In this document: piece after piece, positions 18,000-30,055 of the stretch
Position numbering within the stretch: position 1 is the stretch's first letter
How the letters are laid out: every line of letters begins with the position of its first letter
From: Chelydra serpentina
Lineage: Eukaryota > Chordata > Testudines > Chelydridae
Length of the DNA: 64,000 nucleotides
Assembly: GCA_037349315.1 (NCBI GenBank)
Contig: JBAIAC010000027.1
Coordinates: 16,353,501 to 16,417,500, forward strand
Reading direction: 5' to 3'
Notes under the pieces: model-generated
What the model saw: the letters and a program-made list of their open reading frames with translations, nothing else
Told to the model about the DNA's origin: nothing
Databases searched by the model: none
Made by a program: the position numbers and the translations under genes

Positions 18000-19845
18000 A
18001 GCTAGACTGCTAGGGATAGACACTGGTTCTAGAGAGCTTCCTTACTGGCTTTCTTTGAAATGCTGCGGGTCAAAAGGAGATATACCAGGAGTACTTATCC
18101 TGTTTCTACTCTAATTAGATTGTAAGCTCTTCCAGGGTCTACCTTAATCAGGGCCTGTAGACGATACTGTAATACAAATGTGTAAATACAAAAGAGTAAA
18201 AACTCAGGCAATCTTTTAAACTGCCTAACATTCTACAGAATAAATGTTACAAACTTTCAAATAAACTTTTAGACTTGTTGAGCTAGTTACATCTTGTTTC
18301 CTTGGTTTTAATATTGTTTTTTTTCTTATCTCATTGTATATTCAGAACCACTAGGAAAGGATATGGGGAGACAAATTAGTTTATATATGTAGGGAAGCCT
18401 GTTTTTCAAACTTGTATATGGAATTTGGGTGCCTATCGTAAGTACGTATGTCTGAAAATTGGGCCACGTATGACTAAATTTTATGGATATTTTTACATCC
18501 AAATATCACGCTGGGTGCATAATACAGCCCTCCATATGCATTTTGTATCATAACCATATTAGAGAATGGTGCTCGTTAATATAAACCAGAGCATGCTTAA
18601 AATCTCTTTTACATCAAAGAAACTAATTACATTGTTTTGTTTTCCCTTTTGCATTTACAGACTCAGCAAAATGACGGTGAATCGGGAATAGTAAAGAAAG
18701 CATCAGGCTCTCGGCACCATTTCTCCTTTTGTTTGGTTTCGGTTTATGAATCTCCCAGGGAAATACAGGCAGGAAGTGGTTCTTTATTAATATTTTATAG
18801 GATTCCTGCCAATCGTTTTTAAAAATGCAATCAGTGCTGTGCATTTTCCAGTATTAATATCAGCCTCTTGCAGATTATGAAGCTCCAGCTGCAGGCTCAG
18901 TTGGTATGAAATGATCCATCGGACAACTGGGTTCCTTAGGCTTTGGGAGTTTGGGTAGCAGCGTTGCACCCCTAAAACTAAACTGTTGGCTGATTTCCAA
19001 ACCTCAGAAGATGAGAATCATGCCTAGCTTGTATGTGTAGGTTCCTTTCAATAGGAACTGAAGCTATAAAGAGAAAGTGATAGTAGAGGGTGAGCAGTCC
19101 TCAGAAAGGGTCTAATCCTGTTGGAATTACTCAGGCAAAACCCCCATTGAAGTCAACGGACTCTTACTTCGGTCCAAATAACCCCCTATATGGGAGGGAA
19201 CTCGGGGTGGGGAAATTACTAGGTTCCCCTCAGATTCCTCTGAATTCTTCCATCAGTGGAGGGGTTGTCGGGGAGTGTCCCTGCCTTGACAAAGAAAAGC
19301 AGGGGATAAGGTTCACCCCTGAAGTGCTACTGGTCACTGAAACGTGCCCAGATCTTGGGGGGGGGGGGGGCGGCGAGGGGATCTGCCAGAGCTGTCTGCA
19401 CTGCCTCATTGCCCCAGCTTGATCCACATTGACAGTACATCTCCTACAGGCAGCAAACCCCAGGGCCTTTTTTAACCAAAGAGCCCACAGTGTGGAAGGT
19501 TTGCTGCTAAACAGATTCTCCATAGGATGGGGTGTGTCCCTTCCCCTTTGTGGATACCTGTGAGCATCTGAGAACAGTGATGCAAAGACTGCCCATTTCT
19601 GTCTTTTCCACGGGAAAAGGGTAAGACCTGGGTATATTAGTTCTTTCCATTCAAGAATCTCATGGAGATGTTCAGTTTTTACTCATTGCAATACCTATTG
19701 CCTCCAGAGGGAGTTTTGCCCGAGTAAGGACTGCAGGCTGCAGCCTAGTGGGAGTTTTGTGTGAGTGAAAACCACAAAATCTGGCCAGTAATAATTAGGT
19801 CTGGGGAAACCTCGTGGCATTTGAGCTTCCATAAACCTCTCTTAA
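18000..19845. other. Intergenic, weak exon-like site
   Basis: Contains a SINE tail at about 18112-18180 (TAGATTGTAAGCTCTTCCAG). At 18658 an acceptor-like TTTTGCATTTACAG precedes a 53-codon open stretch starting TQQNDGESG and ending at 18822. It resembles no family I know. A poly-G run lies at about 19357-19370. Confidence 0.4.
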
Positions 19846-20156
19846 CAGTGGTAGGCAACCTATGGCACGCATGCCAAAGGCAGCACGCGAGCTGATTTTC
19901 AGTGGCACTCACACTGCCCGGGTCCTGGCCACCAGTCTGGGAGGCGCTGCATTTTAATTGAATGTTAAGTGAAGCTGCTTAAACATTTTTTAAACCTTAT
20001 TTACTTTACATACAACAATAGTTTAGTTATATATTATAGACTTATAAAAAGAGACCTTCTAAAAACGTTAACATGTATTACTGGCTCGCAAAATCTTAAA
20101 TTAGAGTGAATAAATGAAGACTCGGCACACCACTTCTGAAAGGTTGCCAACCCCTG
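19846..20156. mobile_element. hAT-like element (GGCAACC ends)
   Basis: The ends CAGTGGTAGGCAACC and, inverted, CAGGGGTTGGCAACC match at 13 of 15. The interior includes GCACGCATGCCAAAGGCAGC and an AT-rich right half. I see no clear 8-bp duplication (TCTCTTAA versus TACTAGTT), so it is old or its flanks have changed. Confidence 0.75.
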
Positions 20157-20519
20157 TACTAGTTCTTTCCTACCCTGTAACTTAAACTCATGAGGATTTT
20201 TCAATTAAAAAAAAAGAGCAGCCTGTAGTCTGTATTAGGGATAGAGAGCCTCCACCCAAAACTTCCCTTCCCAAAAAACGGACTCACAGAAGTGGGTACC
20301 TGATACACTATGTTGATATTTTAATTTGGATTTATCTCTCTTAGCTCTCTTAGGCAGTGTCTGTTGTGTACATGTATCTAACAACAGAAATTGGATTGAA
20401 TAGTATTTAAAGATATGAAACCATGGAAACTACAGCATGACTATAAATAAAGGACATTGCAAGGATATAACTGCCAGGTTGCCGATAAATTTTTAAAACT
20501 AAATGGTCAGTCTAAACTT

Positions 20520-20715
20520 TGTTTGACTTTAACTCACAGCCATTGGTTCTTGTTATGCCTTTCTCTGCAAGATGAAAGACCCCTTTAATAACTGGTATTT
20601 TCTCCTCATGAGGATACAGTACTTATACACTGTAATCAAGTCACCTCTTGATAAGCTAAATCGATTGAGTTTTGAGTCTCTCACTTGTAGGCATTTTCTC
20701 AGAATTTAACAGTTC
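20520..20715 (-). mobile_element. CR1 LINE fragment
   Basis: Reverse-strand CR1 sequence: TGTAATCAAGTCACCTCTTG, ATAAGCTAAATCGATTGAG and TTTTGAGTCTCTCACT parallel the CR1 copy at 22696-24277 (GTAATCAAGTCATCCCTTAG). Only a short piece remains. Confidence 0.7.
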
Positions 20716-21961
20716 CTTACCATTTGATACTTGGCTGATAAAGCAAGTTTTGATAAGAGTGCTGGGGCTTGGATACATAGAGCAAATGCAATATAGGAGG
20801 CCTGATTAATGACTGCAGTTTAGACTAAATAAAATAAAGTCCTTGCCAGGCTTAGTGGAAACATTGGTATGTTAATAACTAGTGTCCTCTTAATCATTAT
20901 CTTTTGGCACTTCTGTGTGCAGAAACTAAATACAAATGAGCAAGACTCTGTTGGATGGGAAACAAAAGTTTATTGTAAGCAACAAGCTGAAGTAATATTG
21001 GGTCAGTTATTTTGAGATTTGAAGCCACACTAAAAATAAACTAGTGGAGCAATGGAGAATATTGAGCAGCTTCAATGTCTACAGAAGCACCAGTGAGGGA
21101 AATTCCTGATCCCATTGAGAAGTGTGTGGGGAGGGAGGGATTCCCTTCCCTAGAATGGTTCACTCTTGGGGTAACCCTCTCCACAGAATGGAAAGGGCTC
21201 TACTGCCAGTGTTCAGACGTGTTAATAGAGTTGTGTGGGGCCTGTCAGGCTCTCCCTTAAACTCATTCAATCACAAAGAAAATGCTGATTGGAGACTCAT
21301 GGGAGAGCACTCCCATGCCATGGGGATTAGCTGATCTCTATCCCTGCTCCAATGAACTAGCTGCATCTATTAAAGCACAGGATAGCACTGCCAGTGGTGG
21401 CAATAACAGCAACACTGATGGCAATTTGGGTTAGGGAGTAAAGGATACTGTACCTGATGAAAGCTACAGGTATCATTCAGATGTAACCTACTATTAATCA
21501 AAGGGCTGTATTTAACTCCAGGGAAAAGTAGGTAAAATGGATCAGGAAAAAAAGTCAAATAATTTAGAGTACCTGCTTATGGGGCTTAACAGACTGAATT
21601 CAAATTGTGTTAGTCAACATGCATCACTTATCCACATCTCCCTATAATTTCAGTAAATGCTTGTATTTGCAGTCACAATTAAATTCTATTAATAGCTCCT
21701 GAAACTGAGCCTTTGGATTAAGGAACGTTTTGTAGTATAAATCCATCCTCATCATTGTACCCACTCATTATACTCCACACCTGAACATAGCAATTAGATA
21801 TGAACAACCCTCATATCTCAATCTCTGTACTTTGACCTGTTAAACCTTTACCCCCAGTTGGGGACTTTGCAGATTATGTATTTCTTATGCCATCCGATCC
21901 TAAACCAAACTTCGCTCCCCTTGATAATCTGTACCTTATTCCCTGATAACCAGAAACTTTG
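20716..21961. other. Intergenic, no gene seen
   Basis: No exon recognised. Only short open frames without family features. Confidence 0.5.
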
Positions 21962-22192
21962 CATAGGCGCTGACTCCGTGGGTGCGCCGGGGCTGGAGCA
22001 CCCACGGGGAAAAATTGGTGGGTGCTCAGCACCCGCTGGCAGCTCCCCGCCAGCCCTGCGCCCGTTACCGGAGCACTTACCGTCGCCCCGGACGCCGGGG
22101 GACGTTGCGGGCTCCCGCCCCCGACACCAGGCGACGTTGCGGGGCCCCGCCCCCAACGCACCCAGCGGAGCCGACAGAAGTCGGCTCCTATG
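21962..22192. mobile_element. GC-rich hAT-like MITE (GGCGCCGACTT family), copy 2
   Basis: The ends CATAGGCGCTGACT and, inverted, CATAGGAGCCGACTT, with an interior shared with copy 1 at 9333 (GGGGCTGGAGCACCCACGGG, AAAAATTGGTGGGTGCTC). It is shorter than copy 1. The flanks AAACTTTG and CTTCTACG do not give a clear duplication. Confidence 0.85.
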
Positions 22193-22695
22193 CTTCTACG
22201 CTTAAACTCTGTACCGTTGTTTTTATTTTTAACATCTTAATAAAATTCTTAAATCTGATGGGGCTGAAGCAGAAGATCCTTGAAAGATTAAGTGGGGCTG
22301 GACCTCTCTGCATCAGGACCCTTGAGAATGAGACGTATTCCTATCAGGCAAATTCTAATTTTAAAGGCACCTGTATTATATTGGGGTTTTTGTTTGTAAT
22401 GGATTTTATAACTGTGTTGTAGCTGTTATTTTTATTATTTGTGTTTTGGTATTGCCGAGAGACTCCAGCCCCAGTGTGCTGGGTGCAGTATAAACATATG
22501 ACAAAGAGAAGGTCACTTCCCAAGAGCTTATGATCTAAGTATAAGATGAGATAATAAATTGGTTGATATAACAGAGAGACTAGGAGTACAAGAACAATGA
22601 GATGAGACGATCAACATGATAAGCAGCGGTTACAATACACCAGCTAACTTTGGTCATTATTTTTGTTGGCATCATGGCACATAAGAGTCATTCAT
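22193..22695. other. Intergenic, no gene seen
   Basis: Contains a SINE-tail-like stretch near 22450-22550 (GGGTGCAGTATAAACATATG, AAGAGCTTATGATCTAAGT). Nothing coding. Confidence 0.4.
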
Positions 22696-24277
22696 GCATA
22701 GATTTGTAGATTCCAAGGCCAGAAGGGATCATTGTGATCATCTAGTCTGACATCCTATATATAACACAGGCCATAGAACTTCCCCAAAATAATTCCTAGA
22801 ACAGATCTTTTAGAAAAATATCCAATCCTGATTTTAAAATGGTCAGTAATGGAGAATCCACTACGATCCTTGGGAAGTTGTTCCAATGGTTAATTACTCT
22901 CTCTCTCTCAAAAATGTATGTCTTACTTCCAATCTGAATTTGTCTAGCTTCAATTTCCAGCTATTGGAATACGTTATACCTTTCTTTGCGCAACTGAAGA
23001 GTATGTTATTAAATATTTGTTCCCCATGTACGTACTTACAGATTGTAATCAAGTCATCCCTTAGCCTTCATTAAGCTAAACAGAGTGAGCTCCTGGAGTC
23101 TACCACAATAGGGCATGTTTTCTAATCCTTTAATCATTCTTGTTGCTCTTCTCTGAAATGTCTTGAATTTATCAACGTCCTCCTTGAATTGTGGACACCA
23201 GAACGGGACAGTATTCTGTCCAGTGGTTGGACCAGTACCAAATATAGAGGTAAGAGAACCTCTCTACTCCTACTCGAGATTGTCCTGTTTATGCATCCGA
23301 GGATTGCATTTACCCTTTTGGCCACAGTGTCTCACTGCAGGACCAAATTCAGCTGATTATCCATCACAATCTCCAAATCTTTTTCAAAGTCACTGCTTCC
23401 CACAAGAGAGTCCCCCAATGTGTAAGAACAACATTTTTAATAGATGTATACATTTACAGTTAGCTACACTGAAATGCATGTTATTTGCTTGAGCTGTTTA
23501 CCAAGCAATCCAGATCGCTCTGTATCAGTGACCTGTCTTCATTATTCCCCCAATTCGTATTATCTGTACACTTTATCAGTGATGATTTTGTTTTCTTCCA
23601 GATCATTACCAAAAAATGTTAAATAGCATAGAGCCAAGCACAGGTGCCGCCTCTGCTCCACCTCCTCCCCTGAGCGCACCGCCGCCTCCTCCTGCTTTTC
23701 TCCCCTCCCTCCCAGGCTTGCCACCAAACAGCTGATTCCCGCAGCAATCCTGGGAGGGAGGGGGGAGAAGCGGAGCGGCGGCACGCTCAAGGGAGGAGGA
23801 GGCGGTGGAGCGGAGGTGGGCTGGGGCGGGGAGCGGTTCCTCTGCCCCCCAAGGATTACATCCTGCGGCCCTCCCCGCCCCAGCTCACCTCCACTCCGCC
23901 TCCTCCCCTGAGCGTGCTGTCGCTCCGCTTCTCCCCACTCCCTCCCAGGGTTGTGCGCGGCAAGCCTGGGAGGGAGGAGAAGGGGAAATGCGGCCTGCCC
24001 AGGGGAGGAGGCGGGGCTGAGGATTTGGGGAAGGGGTTGGAATGGGGGCTGAGTTGGGGTGGGGGCACGAGCACCCCACCAGCGCCAGGTAAAGTCAGCG
24101 CCTATGGGGCCAAGAACCGATTCCTGAGGGATCCCACTAGAAACAGTTCCGTGTGTTGATGAGTCCCCATTTACAATTACATTTTGAGACCTATCAGGGT
24201 GCACTTGGATTACATTTTCAAGCTTTTTTTCTGCAATAGTGAATGCTAGAAAATTACTCCCCCACACCTTATAAATG
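22696..24277 (-). mobile_element. CR1 LINE, 3' part with reverse transcriptase relic
   Basis: Read on the minus strand, 24103-24138 encodes SGIPQESVLGP, the reverse transcriptase G-P-Q-x-S-x-L-x-P motif. Residues NVIVNGDSSTHGTVSSG precede it. Further on, 23134-23325 encodes AKRVNAILGCINRTISSRSR, typical of the CR1 RT thumb. The 3' end reaches about 22696 with GGAATCTACAAATC, like CR1 ends. The reading frame is broken in several places. A GC-rich MITE (23639-24106) interrupts it directly after the VLGP motif. The copy is 5' truncated and inactive. Confidence 0.85.
23639..24106. mobile_element. GC-rich hAT-like MITE (GGCGCCGACTT family), copy 3
   Basis: The right end, inverted, reads CATAGGCGCTGACTTT, as in copies 1 and 2. 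The left end is CACAGGTGCCG. The flanks GAGCCAAG (23631-23638) and GGGCCAAG (24107-24114) match at 7 of 8. It is longer than the other copies, with an inner inverted repeat of GGAGGAGGCGG / CCGCCTCCTCC type. It inserted into the CR1 copy. Confidence 0.8.
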
Positions 24278-24839
24278 AAAGCGAGGAGTCCCAGATAATC
24301 ACATGCCTCCAGAAGCTAAGACATTAAGATAACAACAAATATTGCAAGTTTCACTAAAAAATGGCAAGAATTGGCAGCACTTGAAGTGTGGGGTGAAAAA
24401 TCCCTGACCTCCCACTCCATCAGATACACAGGGCTATAGTAATCTGCTATTGGAAAACAATGGCTAAGATTTAATTTCTAGTGGCTTTAAAAATATTAGT
24501 AATTAAAAAGTAAATTGCTACCTCTGCTTAACAAAGCAACGGAGATTCCAGTAGAGATACTAGGAGGTGTATTTATCATTACACTGTCCTCTTTTTAACT
24601 GATACCTTTTTTCTGGATACACAGTCAAAAACCTCATCAAGGCCGGTGATCTGCGAGACACTCACAGAATTCTCCCAACTCTCTGGAATCCCACATAGAA
24701 GAAATACGTTGTGATTTCTTTGTGAGTTTTTTTGATCAAAACGCTCCAATCAACCTGCAATTTACAGCAGGTTTGGGAAGAAAAGCCTATGGAAAGCTCA
24801 GAAGCAATGAACCAACAGGAACCCAACCTCATATAGTTA

Positions 24840-25081
24840 TTTACATAGCCCTCTGTGCTTCCAATCAGAAACCAGAGTTATAATATACCGTCCACCAATC
24901 GCACTGGACATCAGAAATTGCCAATAGGAGGAGAGCCGAGGATGCTGCCCATGGTACAGAATTGCTGATAGGAGGATCACTTGATACTTTGTATAGTCTC
25001 TGCAAACAGAGGCACGTTGCATGTAGCCCAGGCAGAGACTCCGAGCCACAGCAGCTCTAGACCTTCCAGCAACCTGCCCAG
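24840..25081 (+). promoter_or_regulatory. Candidate promoter and non-coding first exon
   Basis: Three CCAAT boxes in the same direction occur within about 70 bp: TTCCAATCAG (about 24859), CCACCAATCG (about 24893) and TTGCCAATAG (about 24918). TTGTATAGTC at about 24988-24997 is a weak TATA. A splice donor CCCAG|GTGAGTGAG sits at 25081/25082. The sequence after it is GC-richer for about 500 bp. No start codon context or protein is evident, so if real the exon is 5' UTR. In mammals CAMKK1 lies downstream of P2RX1 on the same strand, which makes it the first candidate. That link is inference. Confidence 0.3.
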
Positions 25082-26340
25082 GTGAGTGAGTGCCAGAGAC
25101 ACACAGGGCTGGGCTGAGACCACCTAGTGCTCAGATGCCTGAAGGGGGAAAGCTGCAGAGGACTTTGCTGGGAAGGTAGGTGCAGCCCATCAGCACTGGG
25201 AGGAGAGGAAAGTGCATACAGCAGCCAGGCTGGGCTGGGGAAACTTGGCTGGCCGGTTAAGGATCTAATGCTTGGCACCCTTCCTGCTTCCTTGAGCTGA
25301 TTAAAATGCCCCATTGCTGCAGCTGTCTGGGATCCCCACACTCCTGCTGTGCTGGTGGAAGGGACTTTCTCATAGTCTTTGTACAGATCCTAGGGTCCTA
25401 TGGGGCTGCTGCCCTACTGAATTTGCCCTTTGCACGGGGAAGTAGGGTGCGTTTCCACCTGCTCCCCTCCCCAAGCCTGAGGGGTCCATGCCCAATGGTA
25501 AGCAACTGCCAAGGATTTTGCTTGTGGCCGCACCACGGGGCTTTTCAGCCCCAAATGTGCCCCTTTCATCGAAGCAGATGAATGTTCAGCGCTGATGGAA
25601 CAAAAGCGGAGGATCTGGAAGCGACTTTCTGGCTTGAAATCATTTCATTGGGAGGGAATCGTTAGCGAAAAAAGGAGGAAGGTTTAAATCCTCGGCATCT
25701 TGCACACTATTCATCCCTGTGTTTGTGTAATGCATATTTACATTGGTGCAATATGCATTACATATCTAAGGGTTGTGTTTTGTTCTCATTTGGTCATTAC
25801 ATCCAGCACAGCATTTAGACAAATCATAATATCTATGAGCTTGCCTTGCTCTGGAAGCAGATCCAGAATTCTCTTTGTATCCCATTTTCTATTTTGCCGA
25901 AATGTCTCTAGTCTGAAAAAAGGAAAACCGGAATAAAACAACACAGAGGCAGGAATAAAACCACCTCAGCTGGTCTCTCCATCTCTAACTGCTGTGGTGC
26001 TTTTTGGAGGTGGTGCCTGGGGGGGAATCTGCTTCTCACACTGTGTTCTTCCTAGAACCAGATTGACAGTGGATCTAGTGGAGGAGACAGATAATATTCC
26101 AGTTGTATAAGCATATCTATAAAAATCTGCATGGTATGTATTTAGGACTGTGCTTCTCTCCATTTTTATGCTGCAAACACTGGCAAGTGATTTGGATTTC
26201 TTTTTTATTTTAAAGTTGAGACTAATTATCATGCAGTGCTTATTACACTGCTTATGTATGATTAATTCTGAGCCGATGACTTTTTAAAAATTAAATGTTT
26301 GCTATAAATGCCTTTTGTAAACCTTTGAGGGCAGGGAATG
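25082..26340. other. No gene seen; possible first intron
   Basis: GC-rich to about 25620, then AT-rich. No coding exon recognised. Confidence 0.4.
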
Positions 26341-26530
26341 TGGGCCAAATTCTGCTGTGTTACACCAATGTAAATCCAGAGCAACTCTATAGATTGTGTA
26401 AATGGAACTTGGTCCCAGGTCTTTACCGATGTGCCAGATTCTGCTGTGTACACATGAAAATCTATGCTAATTCCATTGACTTCAGTGGAGTTACTCCTGA
26501 TTTCAACTAGTGTAACTTTGAGCAGAATTT
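26341..26530. repeat. Palindromic TTGACTTCAGTGG module, doubled
   Basis: CCAAATTCTGCTGTGTTACA, CAATGTAAATCCAGAGC, then CATTGACTTCAGTGGAGTTA and CTAGTGTAACTTTGAGCAG: inward-facing copies of a short dispersed repeat (see 53228). Confidence 0.5.
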
Positions 26531-28430
26531 GTTGCTCTGGACTGGGTATAAATGTACAATGTCCTTTGTGCACCTGAAATTTGACTTTAGGCTGAAAAAA
26601 ATGTACCATGCAAAACCTGAATTTTAAAAAAATCATGCTTGTTGGTTGTATAGCAGGAAAACTGGCTGTAGACTTGAAGAGCTTGTTTTTTGAGTTCTGC
26701 AGTGAGGGAAGCCGGTTACAGCAATCAAGCTATACAGCAGCAGGAAGCTACTGTAGTTCTGGAGATTGGGTAGGAGGCAAGTCTAAGCACATCTATCAGT
26801 GGGTACAGTGCAAGAGGTGCCAAGGTCAGATCTAGTCATTCACTGCTATGCGGGTTATACAAAATGTTCTGAGTAAACCCTGGGGGGTGGTGGTTGGAGT
26901 GCTGCTGTTGCATTGCTATGAATATATAGGCTTTCAGAGAGTTTCCAAGCTAAACACTCTACTACACCAGAGGTTGAAATTTATAGAAGTCATCAGTCTG
27001 GGAGGGAATGTGTGTTTTTTGTTTTTGTTTTGTTTTTCCTTTCCTAAAAGTCAAATCACACTCATTTTATTTACCTGAGTAGTCCCACTGGCTTCTCACT
27101 CAAGTAAGAACTGAATTCTCATGATCAAGGTAAGCAGGGTTTGACCTGTTTTAAATTATTTTTAATCCCACTTTTTTTAGTAGCAGAGAAGCAAATTAAT
27201 TTGCGATATTTATTTATAACACATCCACAAATCTGGAGTTTTGAGGTTTTTTTTTAAAACTCCACCTCATTTTTCTTTGCTAAGTCTGAGTTTAAATCAT
27301 AAAAGGATTTTCAAAAGAGCTCAGTTTCTATTTAGGTACCAAAATAAGTGCCCAGATTTTCACAGAAACTCTGCACAGCACAGCACATTGGGTGCTATGC
27401 AGTTTTGAAAATCTGGCTCTTATATAGGTGTTAGAATGGTTACTGAGTTCTTCTGAAAATCTGGTCTCACTTATGGATGCTCAGCATTTAAAATTCTGAC
27501 GCTGAGCTCCTTTAAAAATGTCATCCTTAGTTCTTGGTAACAGCCGAAGTTTACTTTTGCATTTCAGTCTCTCAGGTATATGAGTTTACTGTGTGCTGTG
27601 ATGAGAGACACTAGTTGATTAACCTGCTAATGAGTCTAAAATAGAATTGCAACAAGAGAAAATCATGTAAAGATTGTATTGGATTCCTGTGTCCATGTTC
27701 AGATAGGTCTGTTTGACACTGGTGTTTGCTGACAGTATAGAAATCTGGGTAGTAATGTGATTAATTATTTACCAATATTTTAGCATTAGAAATTGAAGCT
27801 CAATTGTTATTGATTCTATAGAAATTGCATGGAATCACAAGTTGTTCCAGCTAGGTTTTCCTCAGTACATGAGGTCTGCTAAGATACTATGGTGAAGAGA
27901 GCCACATAAATACCTGGGTAGCTAGATAATGCAGAGAATTCTTTAAAATGCTATACAGTTTCCCATGGTTGTTAAGAAGTGAGGTGGTGGTGGTGGTGTT
28001 TTTTTAAAGGTGGTGAAACTGTTGTTTCTATCTTCAACACACTGGTATGTTGACATGGTAGCAGTGGTTTAATGTGAGCATGTTATAAGATGTATGATGA
28101 AACAGAAGACTTTCCTGTGATAAGAGAGGCATGGGAAAACCCAGATGTTTAAGTGAAAGGTGTATTAGATTGCTAAGGAGATGCTGTGGGTGGCTGGGAT
28201 GTTGTGTAGTATGCAGGACATTGCTTTTGCAAAGTGTCTGTTTGTGTGTCCATGGAATGTTTTGTTTTAATGTATAGCTTTGGGGTATTGTTTCAAACTC
28301 CGAGACATAGTATTAAAAATAAACAAACTGATTTTAATAGCTTGAGAAATTAATATATAGGAAGTACCTATATATTAATTTCTGAGCAGGGAAATATACC
28401 CAAGTAAGTCACTTTAAGGAAGGATGGTAT
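26531..28430. other. No gene seen
   Basis: Old repeat fragments only, including the TTTTCAAAAGAGCTCAG / GAAAATCTGG module at about 27310-27530. A perfect short hairpin lies at 28345-28383. Confidence 0.45.
28345..28383. repeat. Perfect 17-bp inverted repeat
   Basis: The arms AGAAATTAATATATAGG and its exact complement CCTATATATTAATTTCT are separated by AAGTA. No mismatch. The function is unknown. Confidence 0.85.
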
Positions 28431-28432
28431 GC

Positions 28433-28700
28433 AGTTAAATCACAGGTTTAGATACAGAAGGCCTGGGCTCTATTCCCAGCTCTGCAGTAGACAGTGCACC
28501 AGAACTCCAGCGGTCTAGGGTAAATTCTTGGCTCTGTCACAGACTTTCCTGCGTGACCTTGGGCGAGTTACTTAGTTGCTCTGTGGCTTAGTTCTCTGTC
28601 TGTAAAATGTGGAGAGTAATACTTCCCTACTGCATATAGAGTGTTCTGAAGATAAATTCATTCATGCCCGTGTACTGCTCTCATACTACAGTGATAGGAG
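28433..28700 (+). repeat. MIR-type SINE
   Basis: GGGCTCTATTCCCAGCTCTG, then GTGACCTTGGGCGAGTTACT and CTGTCTGTAAAATGTGGAGA. A partial duplication of the head may be present, because a second TTCTTGGCTCTGTCACAG follows about 60 bp later. Confidence 0.75.
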
Positions 28701-29800
28701 TCCTAGAGAACAGAGCTATTAAAAAAATAAGGAACCATTTTTACAATTTATCATCAACCACCATGAGTTGGTTAAAAAAACAGCCCCCCACCAGCAACAA
28801 ATTTTGAGAAATGTTTGCAAAAAAATTTCATCTACATTTTGAAAAATGTTGACCTATACTGATACAGAAGTTTATTAATTTTTTTTTATTGTGGCTAGCT
28901 CTACAATGATGTCTACTAACTGGAAGACTATTTCCCTCGCTGTGTCAAAGCCCCGTGAAGTTAGTTTTGAGCTGTCTTGGTTGCTTAGATTTTTCCATTG
29001 TGGCAGTGCACAGTATCAGCCTTTGCAGTCGCCAGTATTGATTTTGAGGTTATATTGTGTTATTACTTGATTTGTATATAATGCCAGTCGAAAGTTTCTT
29101 CCCCTACCAATATCTGACATCCACCTTGCAATCATGCATGTACGGTGACGGCACTTTTATTGTTATCTCTGTCTTACTGTATCTTTGGAATAGTTCTCTT
29201 TTTTCCCTCATAATTGCCTGTACATTGTTGGTAAGGAAAGCTGCTTGTGTTGCAATGATAGCAGTTTCTGCAGCTGTGCTGTCAAAGCAAAATACAGTAT
29301 ATGATTCTGTTGTGGTTAAAACTCAGTGGAAACGTTTAGTTTAATAGGAATCATGGCTATTTTATTTACCTCCCTCTTTGCCATCATTTCAAGCTAAACA
29401 TATAATACAACTTCTATTAACATGTTTATTTTTTCCCTGCAAGTCACCATAGCAGTTTTGACTTGTTTGGCTTTTGACATAGGATCACTTTGAAATGATG
29501 CTTCTGAAATTGCATAAGGCAGGCAAGGAGCCTTTAACTCTGTCACTTAAAAAGAAGAAAAATTGTACGTTGATGCTGTGATCCCACAGGTATTTGTGCA
29601 GGATGCAGCAGGTTGTTGTACTGCAGCACGAGTATGAGGCTGGAGTGTGCACAGGAATGAGTGAAATTAATCACAAGGCATGCTGACTTCTATGCTCACA
29701 AGTGTGCAATATATGGGTGGAGAATGGATATGTCTTAGGAAACATGGGTTTAAGCTACAGCTTCTTTTGTTCCAGTTAGGAGCTCAGGTACATTATTATT
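28701..29800. other. No gene seen
   Basis: The open frame near 29057-29344 has no family features and is not convincing as an exon. Confidence 0.4.
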
Positions 29801-30055
29801 TATTTGTATTAAAGTAGTGGCTTGGGCTTCAACTGAGACTAGATGCCCACTGTAATAGGTGTTGCGCATATACAAGAGAAGTCCCTACCCAAAGAGCTTA
29901 CAATCTAAATAATCAACACAAAGGATGGGAAGGGAAATAAAAACACAGAGAGATGCCTTCCCTAAGGTCATACAACATGCTATGAAGCAGTGCTACAAAT
30001 AGAACTCAGGTCACCCAAGTTCCAGTGCTATGCTAAGGACAACACTGCCCCTCTC
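29801..30055 (-). repeat. MIR-type SINE, reverse
   Basis: CAAAGAGCTTACAATCTAAA, CCTTCCCTAAGGTCATACAA and CAGGTCACCCAAGTTCCAG are in the order of a minus-strand MIR with its TTTGGG-containing tail. Confidence 0.7.

Noticed and set aside
23560..24267. 235-codon minus-strand frame as a host gene
   Set aside because: Its two ends read as CR1 reverse transcriptase and the Pro-rich middle is the inserted GC-rich MITE.
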